From Halichondria panicea (taxonomy: Eukaryota; Porifera; Demospongiae; Suberitida; Halichondriidae), in NCBI RefSeq assembly GCF_963675165.1, contig NC_087390.1:4907301-4971300 (forward strand): a stretch of 64,000 nucleotides of DNA. Direction: 5' to 3'. The notes under the pieces are model-generated. The model ran no database searches. It had not been told where the DNA came from and saw only the letters and a list, made by a program, of their open reading frames with translations. Below, piece after piece: positions 53,901-64,000 of the stretch (positions are counted from its first letter, which is position 1; each line of letters begins with the position of its first letter). The position numbers were made by a program, and so were the translations under genes.

Positions 53901-56293
53901 GAGTGAGAAGAGTGTCCAACTACCTTTGTGCACAGTTTTTGTGTAGAGGTATCACACACACACACACACACAGGTCCTTTTCAACCTGCTATTACTCTTC
54001 AACCAACTGCTACCATTGACGAGCTAGTGACTCACGTGGGTATCGATAAAGGCCTCCTCAACCAACCTTGCTCTACCGAACATCTGGTAAAAATTGCTCC
54101 TTTAGTTTCAAACTGGCAGAAATACGCAATTATTTTGGGAATAAACCAGCCACAAATTGTCAGTATCAAATCAGACAATCTTCTTGATCCAGAGATGAAA
54201 GCTCAGCAAATCTTGAGCTTATGGAAGCAAACGAATGGCTTCAAAGCTACTTACTCGGTCCTAGTTGATGTGTGTCTGCAGAAGAAAGATGTGCAGCTAG
54301 CAGAATGCATCTGCAATATCGTTAAAGGTTAGCGGATGACTAGACGATAATTTGGAAATTAATTTTATTGTCTTTCCCCATGCAGAGGACTCGTCCCAAC
54401 CACGCCCCATCACTGGTGAGAAGAGAGAGGCCACTGAACACACTGAGCAAGGTGAGATTTTCGTCTGTATGTTTGCGCTATACATCCAGTAGACTCTCGT
54501 TAATCCGATCAGTTGTGCCGCAATAGCTGCATTTCAGAAAATAGCTGCGGTATAAAAAAAAAGCAGTCCTGCCAAGAATATACTGTTCTGTCTTGAAACA
54601 CTCAATTTAAGTGTAATCCAATTTTATCTCCTAACCACATCCAAAACATCATATCCGGTCGTATATGATACATCTAGACGTATAAAATTACATTAAAAAC
54701 CTAGTTTGGGGCAGCCAAAACTGACCAGTATACCGTATAGCGAGTGGCCGCATTTCAGGGCGAGTTTTGTGCAGTAATGATCAAGCTAGCAATTCGTCCC
54801 AAACGACAATTGCAACAACCGGTATATCGAGGTGGCCGTACTTCAGAGAGTCTACATTATATTAATTTTGATAATTGATTTAGCATAATTTTTATGCAAT
54901 GTTACAATAATTACAGTTCATTTAGTCTAGAGAGTAGATTACCACAAATGTGTGAGTAGTTGTACTGAAATGTAAATATCTTTTGATTGGAGCATTTCTA
55001 AGAAATAGTGTTGATACCCGTGTGTAGATGAATGACTGAACTACAACATATCCAAAAATATTTCCATGGAAACGTAAGGTGGTGGGTTTGTGGTGATTAA
55101 TAGAACAACAGCAAATTGTTATAGTGGGTAATCGGTTAGAGTAATAAAACACTAACTTTAAACAGCTAAGGTCTTAGACTTTTATCACACAATAGTTTAA
55201 TGGTTTAGGTATCCTGACCATCCCTTTATGGGTCTTACATATGCTCACAGTGTCTATAATTCATGATTTACCGGTTTTTAGGTACACTTTTGGTTAGAGT
55301 AATAACTTTTGAAAAATTAATAGCTTACCTTTCAAATTTCTGTAGTAAGTTTACAGATAAATGGGCTACATTTTGATACCAAGAACATCCTATATACTTA
55401 TTCCATTGCTGAGATAACACTGAAAAGCTACATAATTTACTATTTTCTACTGTTTTGATGACATCAGCAGCTGCAAACCACAAACCAATGATGCTTTAAT
55501 CAACCACAAACGTAATTAAAAGTGGGCGTACAGTTATTGTACGCCCACTTACGTGGTTAATTTGAGTGTCATCGATTTGTGGTTAGCAGCTTGCGATGTC
55601 ATCAAAACAGTAGAAAATAGTAGAATATGTAGTTTTTCAGTGATATCTCAACAATGGAATAAGCATAGATAATGTTCTTGGTATCAAAATGTAGCCCATT
55701 TATTTGTAAACTTACCATAGAACTTTGAAAGCTAAGTTATAAATGTTTCAGAAAATATTACTCTAACCAAATGTGTACCTAAAAACCGGTAAATCATGAA
55801 TTATAGACACTGTGAGCATATGTAAGACCCATAAAGGGATGGTCAGGATACCTAAACCATTAAACTATTGTGTGATAAAAGTCTAAGACCTTAGCTGTTT
55901 AAGGTTAGCGTTTTATTACTCTAACCGATTACCCACTATAACAATTTGCTGTTGTTCTATTAATCACCACAAACCCACCACCTTATGTTTCCATGGAAAT
56001 ATTTTTGGATATGTTGTAGTTCAGTCATTCATCTACACACGAGTATCAACACTATTTCTTAGAAATGCTCCAATCAAAAGATATTTACATTTCAGTACAA
56101 CTACTCACACATTTGTGGTAATCTACTCTCTAGACTAAATGAACTGTATGCCAGTTGATTCGTGACTGTTTCTATGCGTGTGCCATCATTAATGGGGATT
56201 TGGCATTCACATCTCATTTCCTCTACCGCAGGTCCCAGTGACAAAAGATCTCGTTTAAACACAGCTAGTGAGGACACGTTAGAACTGGACTGA
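41938..56293 (+). CDS. Kelch-ZU5-UPA protein with a different Death-type domain, gene 4 (frameshifted)
   Basis: Exons: 41938-41976, 42246-43089, 43373-43717, 43765-43971, 44914-44973, 46012-46086, 46137-46681, 46970-47120, 47182-47371, 48642-48746, 52245-52349, 53355-53471, 53974-54327, 54386-54451, 56232-56293. Start MAELHVEISRSGQ. Six Kelch blades, Death-fold-like exon, coiled coil, ZU5 with HFS at bases 46544-46552, and UPA-like exons follow the family plan. Exon 8 has five A's where gene 1 has four, which shifts the frame to a TAA at 47111-47113. All other exons remain open and in phase. The HYPPxLGPPHYP exon is present twice. The Death domain of genes 1-3 is replaced by an unrelated-looking Death-type exon (53974-54327; LWKQTNGFKATYSVLVDVCL), and the tail is GPSDKRSRLNTASED, not PPKRPR. 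It is either a recent pseudogene, a truncated product, or an assembly error in a homopolymer. Confidence 0.75.
44005..44885. mobile_element. MITE in gene 4 intron 4, with a second MITE nested inside
   Basis: Same insertion as 16417-16990 in gene 2. The element at 44150-44445 (ACCGTATATGCTTGATCAG ends, as at 21390-21724) has inserted into it, splitting 'cacagagct' from 'atatagctagct'. Confidence 0.75.
49421..50395. repeat. Dispersed repeat, CCTCGAGGCGTAGCCGCACG family, copy 1
   Basis: The stretch starts near 'gcctcgaggcgtagccgcac', contains a TG-rich microsatellite (about 49461-49510) and runs to 'ggcgagaggcattagcacag' at about 50350. The same sequence order recurs at 59043-59752. Shorter, diverged pieces of the middle part are in gene 2 (18400-18660) and gene 4 (45510-45740). 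No coding sequence recognised. It lies in the long intron of gene 4. Confidence 0.65.
50519..50896. mobile_element. MITE with TACCGTAATACCTCGATTTA ends
   Basis: A 378-bp foldback whose ends and inner 'gtcgctttaaatcgagg' words place it with the elements at 18222-18388 and 45362-45509. Confidence 0.65.
51000..52020. mobile_element. Mosaic of repeat fragments in gene 4 intron
   Basis: It begins with part of the GCATGCGCAAGCAGTCGATA element (51000-51115) and ends with that element's terminal word at about 51990-52017. Between lie tandem-like 'gtggggcggggctgttttgcagca' units (about 51560-51640). There is also a foldback at 51831-51945 whose arms are 'gttataacacgtgc' and 'gtgcccgtgttataac', and which repeats 'tgcaatata' and 'ccctcg' words. 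The open frames here follow the repeats and I do not treat them as genes. Confidence 0.5.
52464..53030. mobile_element. MITE with TACCGTATATCTTCTAA ends, with nested AGGGCTGCAT element
   Basis: Outer inverted ends 'taccgtatatcttctaaata' and 'ttagaagatatacggta'. Nested at 52818-53005 is a second element with AGGGCTGCAT...ATGCAGCCCT ends and long G runs. A truncated copy of the nested element is at 62525-62648. Confidence 0.65.
53038..53313. mobile_element. MITE with TACAGTAGAACCTCGATTATCC ends
   Basis: A foldback of about 276 bp beginning 'tacagtagaacctcgattat' and ending 'gtcgaggttctactgta', directly before the proline-rich exon of gene 4. Inner words 'gccggataa' occur on both arms. Confidence 0.7.
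53662..53893. mobile_element. MITE of the TATAGCGCGAAATTTTC family
   Basis: Ends 'taccgtatagcgcgaaattt' and 'aaatttcgcgctatatggta'. It lies just before the swapped Death-type exon of gene 4. Same family as 20340-20556. Confidence 0.7.
54914..56146. mobile_element. 1.23-kb near-perfect palindrome (foldback element)
   Basis: The two arms, about 610 bp each, are reverse complements with only scattered mismatches over their whole length. They meet at about 55521-55550 around AGTGGGCGTACA and its complement, separated by about 5 bp. The ends are CAGTTCATTTAGTCTAGAGA and complement, flanked by TA on both sides, as in Tc1/mariner-type insertions. No transposase is encoded. It lies inside the last intron of gene 4. 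Confidence 0.85.
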
Positions 56294-56479
56294 TTAGCAA
56301 TGTAATTATACTAGCTGTTGTTCGTTATTTCACTGAAAACAATTCATTGAACACTGAGACAATTGAAAGTAACAGCACATCATATGATCAGCATGTGTGT
56401 GCAGCATGAATTATTAACCTTAACCAGTACGTACTAGCTATGTAGTGTTCCAGTGACTATACACGTGGATCCATGGGTT

Positions 56480-57130
56480 CCAAGAGGATGGGGTCCATTC
56501 TGCAGACATTGTCTATGCTAGCAGCTGCCCCGATGAGTGTGGTCACCTTGGACTCCCCACCCTCCAGCTCAGCCACATCTAGAGGGACACAATAATTAAG
56601 AGAGGTGTGTAAACTGTAGAAGGTATATATTGTCACAATGGAATGCCTGTGGGTATCTAGCTATTGCCTCGTCGCCTCGTCCCCATTCAGGTCGAGTTGT
56701 CTCGCTAGCCTGTATTCTATTGGCCTGGGAACGAGGCTAGTGGGTTTATAGTGCAAGTGTGTGGGCAGGGTGAGGGAGCAATGAATATGAATACAATTTT
56801 GTCATCAGAATGCCATCTAGCTCTTCTGTAATTACTAAGACGTACGACTTGGACATTGGTGAGTAAGTACACACGGAGTGACACTAAAATTATGCGGTTC
56901 GAAAATTTGGCGCTATACTGTAATAAACAGCCATGCAGTAGACATCTACAGTCATGTTGATCACTGCTTTAATTCACTACTAATGCGTAATCTACACTGA
57001 CATCGTGTTCCTTCAAAGCTTACCCATGCCCACAGTAGCTACCATATAATGTACTCACCTATAGCCATGTGTGGTGATCTGGCCCTACTCCTGGGGGACT
57101 GACAGGACACAAGGAATGGACTATCAAAAC
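56480..57130 (-). pseudogene. Decayed reverse-strand Ser-Pro-rich gene block, copy 4
   Basis: The last piece (about 56480-56578; VAELEGGESKVTTLIGAAAS, continuing open for some residues) and a worn middle piece (57056-57130) of the block described at 11070-12101. The first, SP-rich piece is not visible. Confidence 0.4.
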
Positions 57131-57423
57131 TGCAGTGGAGAGAGAAGAGAGAGAGTATAACAATGAGTCAATCGCTGCAAAAATTGGACACACCCACTTG
57201 CTAAGGAATGCCACATATTATACTGAGTAATAAAAAAAGTTAAAAGGTCATAAATTAGTGCTTATAAGGTTAATTGTGTCTTCCCTCCTCTGCAATTACT
57301 GTACCAAGAAATACAATTAGCCTTCAACTATCAAGTTTCCAACAATCCCTACTGTTCCTACTGTTTTAGGGCCTAAGAATCACCAACCCTCCCGTACCCA
57401 CCTCTTAAAGAGGTTCGTCCAAC

Positions 57424-58880
57424 AATTATAGTTTTCTTTGATGGAGAGAGTAGTCTCTCCTTTTTTAACTACTTCTGTCTCTTCCTCTCTTCCTCACTTT
57501 GGCTTCTTGCCTGTATCATACAGCAAATATAAACAACGATAAACTTATAACACACACAAAAATCCACACAATTTTCCTGCAATACAGTCACCCTCTCTTA
57601 CTGTAGCTATACCAGTGGTACCATAAAACCTCCAATAAAGCCACCTTGAACAGTCTAGGCTCTAATCGTATGATCTGATGTGCTATTAGTGACTGGAGAG
57701 TGTACAGCAATTAATCCCGTATTACATCCGGTCCAGTAATTGCATGCTGTCAATGACAACATATTGTTTTCGAAAAACCGCCGCTGCTGAAAATGTTACT
57801 ACATGTAACACTACAGAAAACTTTATCATAAATCAATACCGGTAGTACCGTATTCACCCGAATTACCGGGACACAAAAAAATAATTACGGCTTGCAGTGT
57901 CCCTTGGAATAGAGCAAGAAAAATTACGTTAAAGTCGAAGTGTCCCTTGTATTAGGGTGTCCCGTAGTAATTAGAACGAATATTTCCCCATTTAAGGTAT
58001 GTACAAGGCCTCGATTCCAGGCCGAGGCTAGCTCTGCAGCTAAAATGTCTTTCGTGCAGTTTAGAAGCTGTGTACGCGGGTTCCATGTCTACAAAGGTGT
58101 CTTCAACCGTCAGTGACATATTACGGTGCCAGAGAGTAGAATCCAGAGAGTTTCTAAGAGTTTTGAGTCTCTATCGAGCTAACATGCTCTTTTTCGTTCT
58201 AATTAGATCGGGACGTCTAAAAATATTTACATTTCCCGTTGTTCCTTAATATAGAATGAAAAAAATTACGTAAGTCCGAAGTGTCCCTTAGAATAGAGTG
58301 TCCCGGTAATTCGGGTGAATACGGTATAATTATGGTTACTCGTGCAATAAGGGATTAATTAATAACAGCACTGGCAAGGTTAATTAATAGCCTTACCATT
58401 GCTTGTTACTCGTGCCCTCTTAATCATACTATTAATTATACAAAATTAATGAATGATTCATCCTGCAACTTCAACGTAGCAGTCACTCTGAGGCGCCAGT
58501 TGAGGCTCATGTATTTTCTCTGTTCTATTTGTGTGCCAAAGAAAAATCGAAATTAATAGGATTTTTACGGTAGTCACTCCTTAGCAAACTGCATGTATTA
58601 ATGTGGTGTCTACCCTTGAAAAGCTTTGCCTCTCTGCACACCCTGATGCCCGGCAGTGGGATATAGCTATAGCCTATATCCCACTGGCACTGGGGTACAA
58701 TTCCTATATTATAACAAACACCTGAGGGGGGAGGACCCCCCCCCCTCCCCAGAGACTGTTCTATGCTACCCTCCACTGCAGCTCTCACTTCAACTTCTTT
58801 TGATGCTTCAATTTCTTCTTCCACTGAGTCTTGCTCATGCCCTCAGGGAGTACATGTGAGAACTGACCACCCACTCAGCA
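57424..58880 (-). pseudogene. TRMT10-like N-terminal relic (copy E)
   Basis: The first exon (58789 up to about 58880) keeps MSKTQWKKKLKHQKKLK and an intact GTGAGA donor. The next exon (57424-57515) is decayed with a stop. None of the methyltransferase-core exons is seen. The intron between them holds the MITE at 57846-58326. Confidence 0.55.
57846..58326. mobile_element. MITE with TACCGTATTCACCCGAATTACC ends
   Basis: A 480-bp foldback; ends 'taccgtattcacccgaatta' and 'taattcgggtgaatacggta', inner words 'gtgtccctt' on both arms. Confidence 0.7.
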
Positions 58881-59042
58881 CAGCCATCTCTGGACCCTGA
58901 ACTGCTGTCAACTAGTGGAGGCCGGCTGTCAGCTCAGCTAGTTGTCCTACTTTACTTGTCTCCACTGAGTGCTGCCTCATTGCAAATGCATGCCATGCAT
59001 GGTAATGATCATTGAGGTAGAAAGCTGAAATGGGGTGATTAT

Positions 59043-59094
59043 TATGCCTCGAGGCGTAGCCGCACGAGGGATACGGTAAAGCTGACTGTGTGTG

Positions 59095-59137
<43 letters not shown>

Positions 59138-59752
59138 GTGTGTGTGTATTCCAGCTATAACTGCTCAACGGTTACAATGCGACGAAAACTAACAGCTTCT
59201 ATAGGCTTCTAGCCACGTTCTCTTGGATTTTGATTCGTGGATTAGCAAACTAAAGCTTCTTTCTCGAGTTATGGCTAGTTTGACTCACATTGAAGGCTGT
59301 TGCAGTCTCTTCAGAATCTTTCATAGCATCATCTGTTCCCACAAACTTTCTATTCAACTTATAAGTTAGCCTTGCACTTAAGCGCTAGCTTTTTGTTGGC
59401 TACAAGAGTTAGAAAGAGCTGCTAAAGAAGCTAGCTATTTTAGTAGCCAGAACTGCAGACACACCCCTATTCCTGGATGTAGATCTAATGCGCATGCGCG
59501 CTCAATACCACGTGTAAGAGAATCCATTTTGCAGAGAATCAGCTTTGTTGAGGTCCAGGTAAGCCACAAACCAACCTTTTCTGATAATTACTCAATTTAT
59601 ATTATTCGTTACTGTGTTTAATCAATTGCTAACACCTATTCTGTCAATTTGAAATCATAATTATTGCAAATTATTAACCTTTCTAATACTTGTGAGCGAA
59701 AGCAAAAACATGGCGAGAGGCATTAGCACAGCGCCAGCTTGAACACTAGTTA
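59043..59752. repeat. Dispersed repeat, CCTCGAGGCGTAGCCGCACG family, copy 2
   Basis: Near-identical to 49421-50395 at both ends and through most of the middle, with a (TGTC)n microsatellite at about 59092-59147 where copy 1 has TG repeats. Copy 1 is longer by internal 'gaggtcctggta' repeats. It lies just upstream of gene 5. Confidence 0.65.
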
Positions 59753-59873
59753 TTAATAGAATTTCTCTCTAAGCCTACCGGGGGGGGGGGGGAGGGGGGG
59801 TAGCCTTGATTGCAAGAAAGCTAGGGGGGAAAACTGTTGGTTGAAGGGGCTGGAGTCGAGGCTATAGCCCGCC

Positions 59874-62800
59874 ATGGCTACTGGTGGACACGATAGTGGG
59901 GATGCATCTCCACTAGATGGTGAGTGGAGAATACTTTAATATGCTACAACACTCATTTCTACATTATTACTACTGCTTCTAAATAAAGCCCCCTTCTAAT
60001 AAGGCACCCCCTGGCCCTAGACATTTCACCTGTTTACACAGCCAAAAATCCACGGGCCGTTTCATGCCTGTTACGGGCCCCTTACAGGTATAAATCCACG
60101 TGGTGTATTCAACTGTTTGCATGGTTAGATACTGTTTAGCAGCCTGTGGATTTCAGCATGTAATCAGCTGTGAAACGGGCTGTAAGCAGCCTGAGCACGG
60201 CCTGTAAGCAGCCCTATGTTCTCAGTTAGTTCCGGTTTGCTTTTATACAGTTAAAAGCTGAGTTTGGCATGAATAATTCAACAAAGTGTTAACATTTTTA
60301 AGAAACAAACATAGCCAGACAACAGTTTACAACACTAATAGGAATGTTTCTTCTAGTGCTTGTGCTGCTCGAGTGTGTCACTGTGTGTATAAAGAATACA
60401 TGTGAATAATGGTTGCAAAGAAAATAATGTTTCTTACCATTATAAATTGTTTGCTCGACTGTTTGTACTACCAGCCATGTCCTCTGTCACTGTGTATAAA
60501 GAAGACATGTGAATATCGTTGCAAAGAACATGTTTCTTACCAATATAATGTGTTGTTCGACTGTTCGTACTGTCCACAGACCAGCCATGTCCTCCGTCAC
60601 TGTGTATATAGGTTGCAAAGAAAATAATGTTTCTTACCATTATACATTTTTTGTTCGACTGTTTGTACTGTCACAGACCAGCCATGTCCACAGCAGGTAA
60701 CTTAACTAAAGCAAAACACAAACAAAGTTTTTATAATTATTATGAATGATTGCTTACCTGCCAAATTCTAAAGTATAGGTGTGTCCACGATGCTGTAATT
60801 AGACCAACCAATGTAAACGAAAAGACAAAAAGATTATTATTGTAAATACCTTCTGGGTTGAAATCATTGATGGCATGTGAGCATTCCAATATAATTATAT
60901 GTACATCTGTATGTGTGCATCAGTACACGAGTTGAAAGTGAGTTAAATTGGCTCACATTCTCAAGTAGTGTGACAAGGAACCTCAATCTCTCGAGCTCAA
61001 TCAGTACAGTAATGATGACATAGACACAGGTACATCTGTGTGTGCATACGTAAACGAGTTCGAGTAAGTGAGTCAATAATAGAACCTGAATCTCGAGCAT
61101 GTAAAGTAATGATGACACAGACAACTGTAGATAATATCATAGGTATACATTTACATGATACCTCGTACTCACCTATTTAGTAGTCGTTGTAGAGGTGCAT
61201 ATCCTCCTTTTTAGATGTGTATTCCTATACATAAGTAGCATATGGATCAACATTTTAAAAACCAGCTGAGCACTCACTTATAACATTGTAGAAGAAGTCA
61301 ACAACCTGCATAAGAGGCAACCAGATCTGCAATACGAAATAACTCCGTCAACATAATTATTTATACATGACCACATAAGCACACCTTGTAGCCTATAGAG
61401 CTAGACTCCTAGAGACAGTGAGAGAAGAATTGCAGAGACATCTAGCAGCTGATAAATGGACAGAAGTGAGTATTAATTAGACCTACTATACTAGCTCCTT
61501 ATTTAAACTCTACTTACTTCCTCTCTCTCTCTCTTTTTCTTGCTAGCTGGCCTTGGCAGTCAGCTCCATAAATAATATAATTACTCCATCCATCCTTTAA
61601 AGCTGCAACTGAACGAGAACATCAAACTGAAAGCACCTTTTCAGTCTTTGGTGGATTTCGTAGCTAAGCAACTTTCTCTCTGCGCATGCGCATACACTGG
61701 CTGCACAGGCTGTAAGCAGGACGTGGATGGTACAGGCTGAAACAGGCCCGTTATTTACGGGCTGTATTCAGGACAAGATGTACGTGCTGTAACGGGCCTG
61801 TGGTTCCAGGATGTATAAGCAGGCCGTGGGCGATTACATCCGCATACAGGCCCGTATTCCGGCCTGTATTCAACTGATTTTCCCCACGGGCCTGAAACAG
61901 GCCCGTGGATTATTGGCTGTGTACACTAGTAGTCTCGAGTCTCGAAAACATAATGTTTTTAAAAGCGGCACCTTAGTATTTCGAAGCTATTATAAACACT
62001 CTCAAAAACTATTGAAAACTCGAACAAAAAGCTTGTGCGTATAGTTTGTAGCCAGTGCTAAGCTTCTAGCTGTTAGACAGTTAAAGTTTGTAGCTCCTAC
62101 ACTGTGAGAATATATACTTCAGTGACACTCCCTTTGTAGAGTTAATATTAGGAGGTCCTTTTATTAGAGGCTCGAGTATAATTATTACAAAGTTGTTTAA
62201 TTTATCATGTGCGGTGTATACACGTCACAAAAAGCTTTACGGTCATGAATTGTAATAACTCTTTGGCTACTATAACATAAAAAATACTAAGCATCAATCA
62301 TCACCACGAAATGATTTGTTTTCGGCGGATTAGTTTAACACATTGATCCTCTCCGTTAATCTCCAGCAAGGAGAGGTTAGCCCCACTAGACAGTTTGAGT
62401 CCATATTTTTATATCCAAGAAATCGGTACTGATTGTTTATTGAGGGCATAAACATTATTATAGGGAAAACATGAGGTGTTACAACACACACACACACACA
62501 CACACACGCAGAGAAGTGTAATAAATTGGGCAAATTAAAAATGTAGGAGGGGCGAAGTCATCAGAATTATAGCAGTACAAATGAATCTGCCAGATTCTAA
62601 AAACTGTGCCCAGGGGGGGGCGAATCCCCCCCCCTCAATGCAGCCCTGTTGAACCAAAACATGATTATTATTATTACTAAAACGTGTCTCTGCAAAATAC
62701 CAGTAGTATCATTACACACACACACACACACACAAATGTGCACACAGAGATGTGTGATGACCTGTCTACTCTGTATGAAAGACTCTTTCCTGCTTGCACT

Positions 62801-63286
62801 AAGTGGCACAACATTGGATTGAAACTAAAAGTGGAATCTGATACATTAGAAGCTATCGCATCAAAGCACAACAACCCTGATGATTGTCTTCGTGAAATGC
62901 TGACTAAACGACTGCAGGCAGTTGGTTCCCTCTCATGGAGAGAGGTATGTAACTGTCTCCGATCTCGAATCGTGGATCGTAAGGATGTAGCAGAGAAGAT
63001 TGAAGAGTGGAGAAAAGGTATACCAAGTGCATCTATCATACTGCATACTCTTTTTATATTCTACATGCACATGATGGCCCAACAGACATTGTGAATACTA
63101 CCTCAAAAATTCAAGTTCCTCCTCTACTGTCACTACCAGTAACTGGTTTGTTGTCAATAATTTGGTCTAGTTTCAAGTACCCATGCACATAACCCACTCC
63201 AGGTGGATTAAATGATTGCTTGGTGAAGCAGACCAATCAAGTGACATCTGCCATGACCACTGTTGGAGAGATATCACTGACAGAAG
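59874..63286 (+). CDS. Death-domain protein, gene 5 (5' part; continues beyond window)
   Basis: Exons: 59874-59919 (MATGGHDSGDASPLD), 62748-63017, 63086-63145 and 63203-63286, all phase 1 and in frame. The second exon encodes a Death domain with the family features: ERLFPACTKWHNIGLKL, then a helix with LREMLTKRLQ, then SWREVCNCLRS and VAEKIEEW. A short start exon spliced straight to a Death domain makes this an N-terminal Death-domain protein; the partner domain lies off the right edge. It resembles the Death domain of genes 1-3 (LREMLTHWLRS, TWSDICNGLRS), so the two are probably related. The long first intron (59920-62747) carries a 1.9-kb foldback repeat. No later exon is recognised before 64000. 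Confidence 0.75.
60029..61926. mobile_element. 1.9-kb foldback-type element in gene 5 intron 1
   Basis: The ends 'gtttacacagccaaaaatcc' (60032) and 'ggattattggctgtgtacac' are inverted copies. The next few hundred bases on each side share 'cacgggcc', 'ggctgtaagcag' and 'aggcccgt' words in both orientations. No transposase frame is evident, though the inner right part has a short open stretch near 61600. Boundaries are approximate. Confidence 0.55.
60385..60690. repeat. About 100-bp tandem repeat, three units
   Basis: Each unit holds, in order, 'gttgcaaagaaaataatgtt', 'tcgactgtttgtactg' and 'ccagccatgtcc', ending in 'tcactgtgtat'. Units start near 60412, 60517 and 60610. The short open frames across it follow from the repeat and are not genes. 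Confidence 0.7.
62486..62648. repeat. (CA)n run and truncated AGGGCTGCAT element
   Basis: A (CA)n run at 62486-62508 is followed at 62525-62648 by the right part of the element nested at 52818-53005, sharing the 'gaagtcatcagaattatagc' word and the ATGCAGCCCT end. Confidence 0.65.
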
Positions 63287-64000
63287 GTTAGATACATGTA
63301 CCTACTACAGTTCTAAGTTAAAGCTTAGCCTCGTCCTCGGGCTGAGTTGTCTCTAAAATAACGCTAGGTCGACAATTAAGGCCTGGTATCTGGGTGTGGT
63401 TGGAGTTCGCTCTTTTTCCAATAACCAGTAAAACTGAACGTACTGTATACATATGGATATTTTTCGTAAAATCTTCCATAATCACAAAAATATAGCCGCG
63501 TGTTACAAATTATATCTTGAAGAAAGCTAAGCTAGCTAGGTACTAAATCTAGGTGGTAACTATCAAGTTGTGTCAAATAAAAAGGCCTCCCTCAATGAGC
63601 ATCTGGTCTAAGTTGTCCACTCCAGTTTGAAGGAATTTACCTGGACATACATGTAGATAGCATTTTTTCTTGTAATTTCCTAGCTGTGAAAGTATTAAAT
63701 AGATATTTACGCCATGTTTTACTACACAGTTTACTATTGCTATAGACACGCCCAGATACAATGTATAGTTTTGCCATGTACAAGCGAAAACTCCTGGGAA
63801 CGAGTATTATCCTTTTCCTGATCTCAGATTCAGAACAGAAAATAATTATAGGAGACTATAACAGCATATTAATTATTTACAACTCGACCTCAAAAGTAAT
63901 AAATTGACGTGAGTGAACATATACAGTGGACCCTCACATAACCGACCCTCCCATTAGAGGACAACCTCTCTATGAAGGACATACGCTATGGCACGGATTG
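63287..64000. other. Right-edge sequence, presumed intron of gene 5
   Basis: Contains a TAGCCTCGTC-family fragment near 63328 and the start of another repeat ('ccctcacataaccgaccctc') near 63932. No exon recognised. Confidence 0.4.

Noticed and set aside
56495-56592. Plus-strand reading of the conserved block (TLSMLAAAPMSVV...) as a terminal exon
   Set aside because: It has a good 'ctgcag' acceptor and ends in a stop, but there is no upstream donor in phase that the genes need, and all four receptor genes already have complete last exons. The minus-strand reading is not proven either.
58525-58824. Acidic minus-strand frame (EEEIEASKEVEVRAAVEG) overlapping the MSKTQ exon
   Set aside because: It is an alternative frame of the lysine-rich TRMT10 N-terminal exon; the MSKTQ frame joins the next exon in phase and fits the family.
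60409-60700. Three short overlapping frames near 60.5 kb
   Set aside because: Translations of the 100-bp tandem repeat.

Overview
This is eukaryotic (metazoan) genomic DNA: AT-rich, with multi-exon genes, GT-AG introns from about 45 bp to several kb, and dense short inverted-repeat elements. The ZU5, UPA-like and Death-fold protein types, and the wording of their conserved motifs, point to a demosponge, most likely Amphimedon queenslandica. The species call is inference.

The backbone is a tandem array of four forward-strand genes starting at 1848, 14373, 25879 and 41938. I rebuilt each from splice sites and reading phase. Genes 1, 2 and 3 splice to open frames of 1027, 965 and 1106 codons. 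Gene 4 is the same family with a +1 frameshift in exon 8 and a different C-terminal Death-type domain. The shared layout is a short start exon, a six-bladed Kelch propeller in one exon, a Death-fold-like exon, a coiled-coil exon, short exons rich in SUMO-consensus (psi-K-x-E) sites, a ZU5 domain ending in an in-frame His-Phe-Ser (HFS), two UPA-like exons, a proline/histidine linker, a Death domain, and a basic NLS-like tail. ZU5-HFS-UPA-Death is the order found in PIDD1, and in NLRP1/CARD8 with CARD as the last domain. The family therefore looks like self-cleaving death-fold sensors with a Kelch propeller as the sensor. Differences between copies cluster in the propeller loops, while flanking exon and intron DNA is nearly identical.

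Each Kelch-Death gene is preceded head-to-head by a reverse-strand TRMT10-like (tRNA m1G9 methyltransferase) sequence. The copies at 260-1659, 12779-14184 and 24276-25690 are decayed. The copy at 38905-41751 keeps all catalytic exons but has a damaged N-terminal exon. Partial copies lie at 37561-38500 and 57424-58880. Past the 3' end of each Kelch-Death gene is a decayed, reverse-strand, Ser-Pro-rich block that I do not recognise. Decayed Kelch first-exon fragments sit before genes 1, 2 and 3.

The array has been reshuffled. Gene 1 shares its 5' half with gene 3 and its 3' half with gene 4. Gene 3 contains a recombinant exon. Gene 4 has swapped its last domains. Mobile DNA is abundant: many MITE families, a 613-bp TTAA-flanked element, a 5'-truncated non-LTR retrotransposon, and a 1.23-kb near-perfect palindrome in the last intron of gene 4. 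From 59874 to the right end, a separate gene begins with a short start exon spliced to another Death domain and continues past the window.
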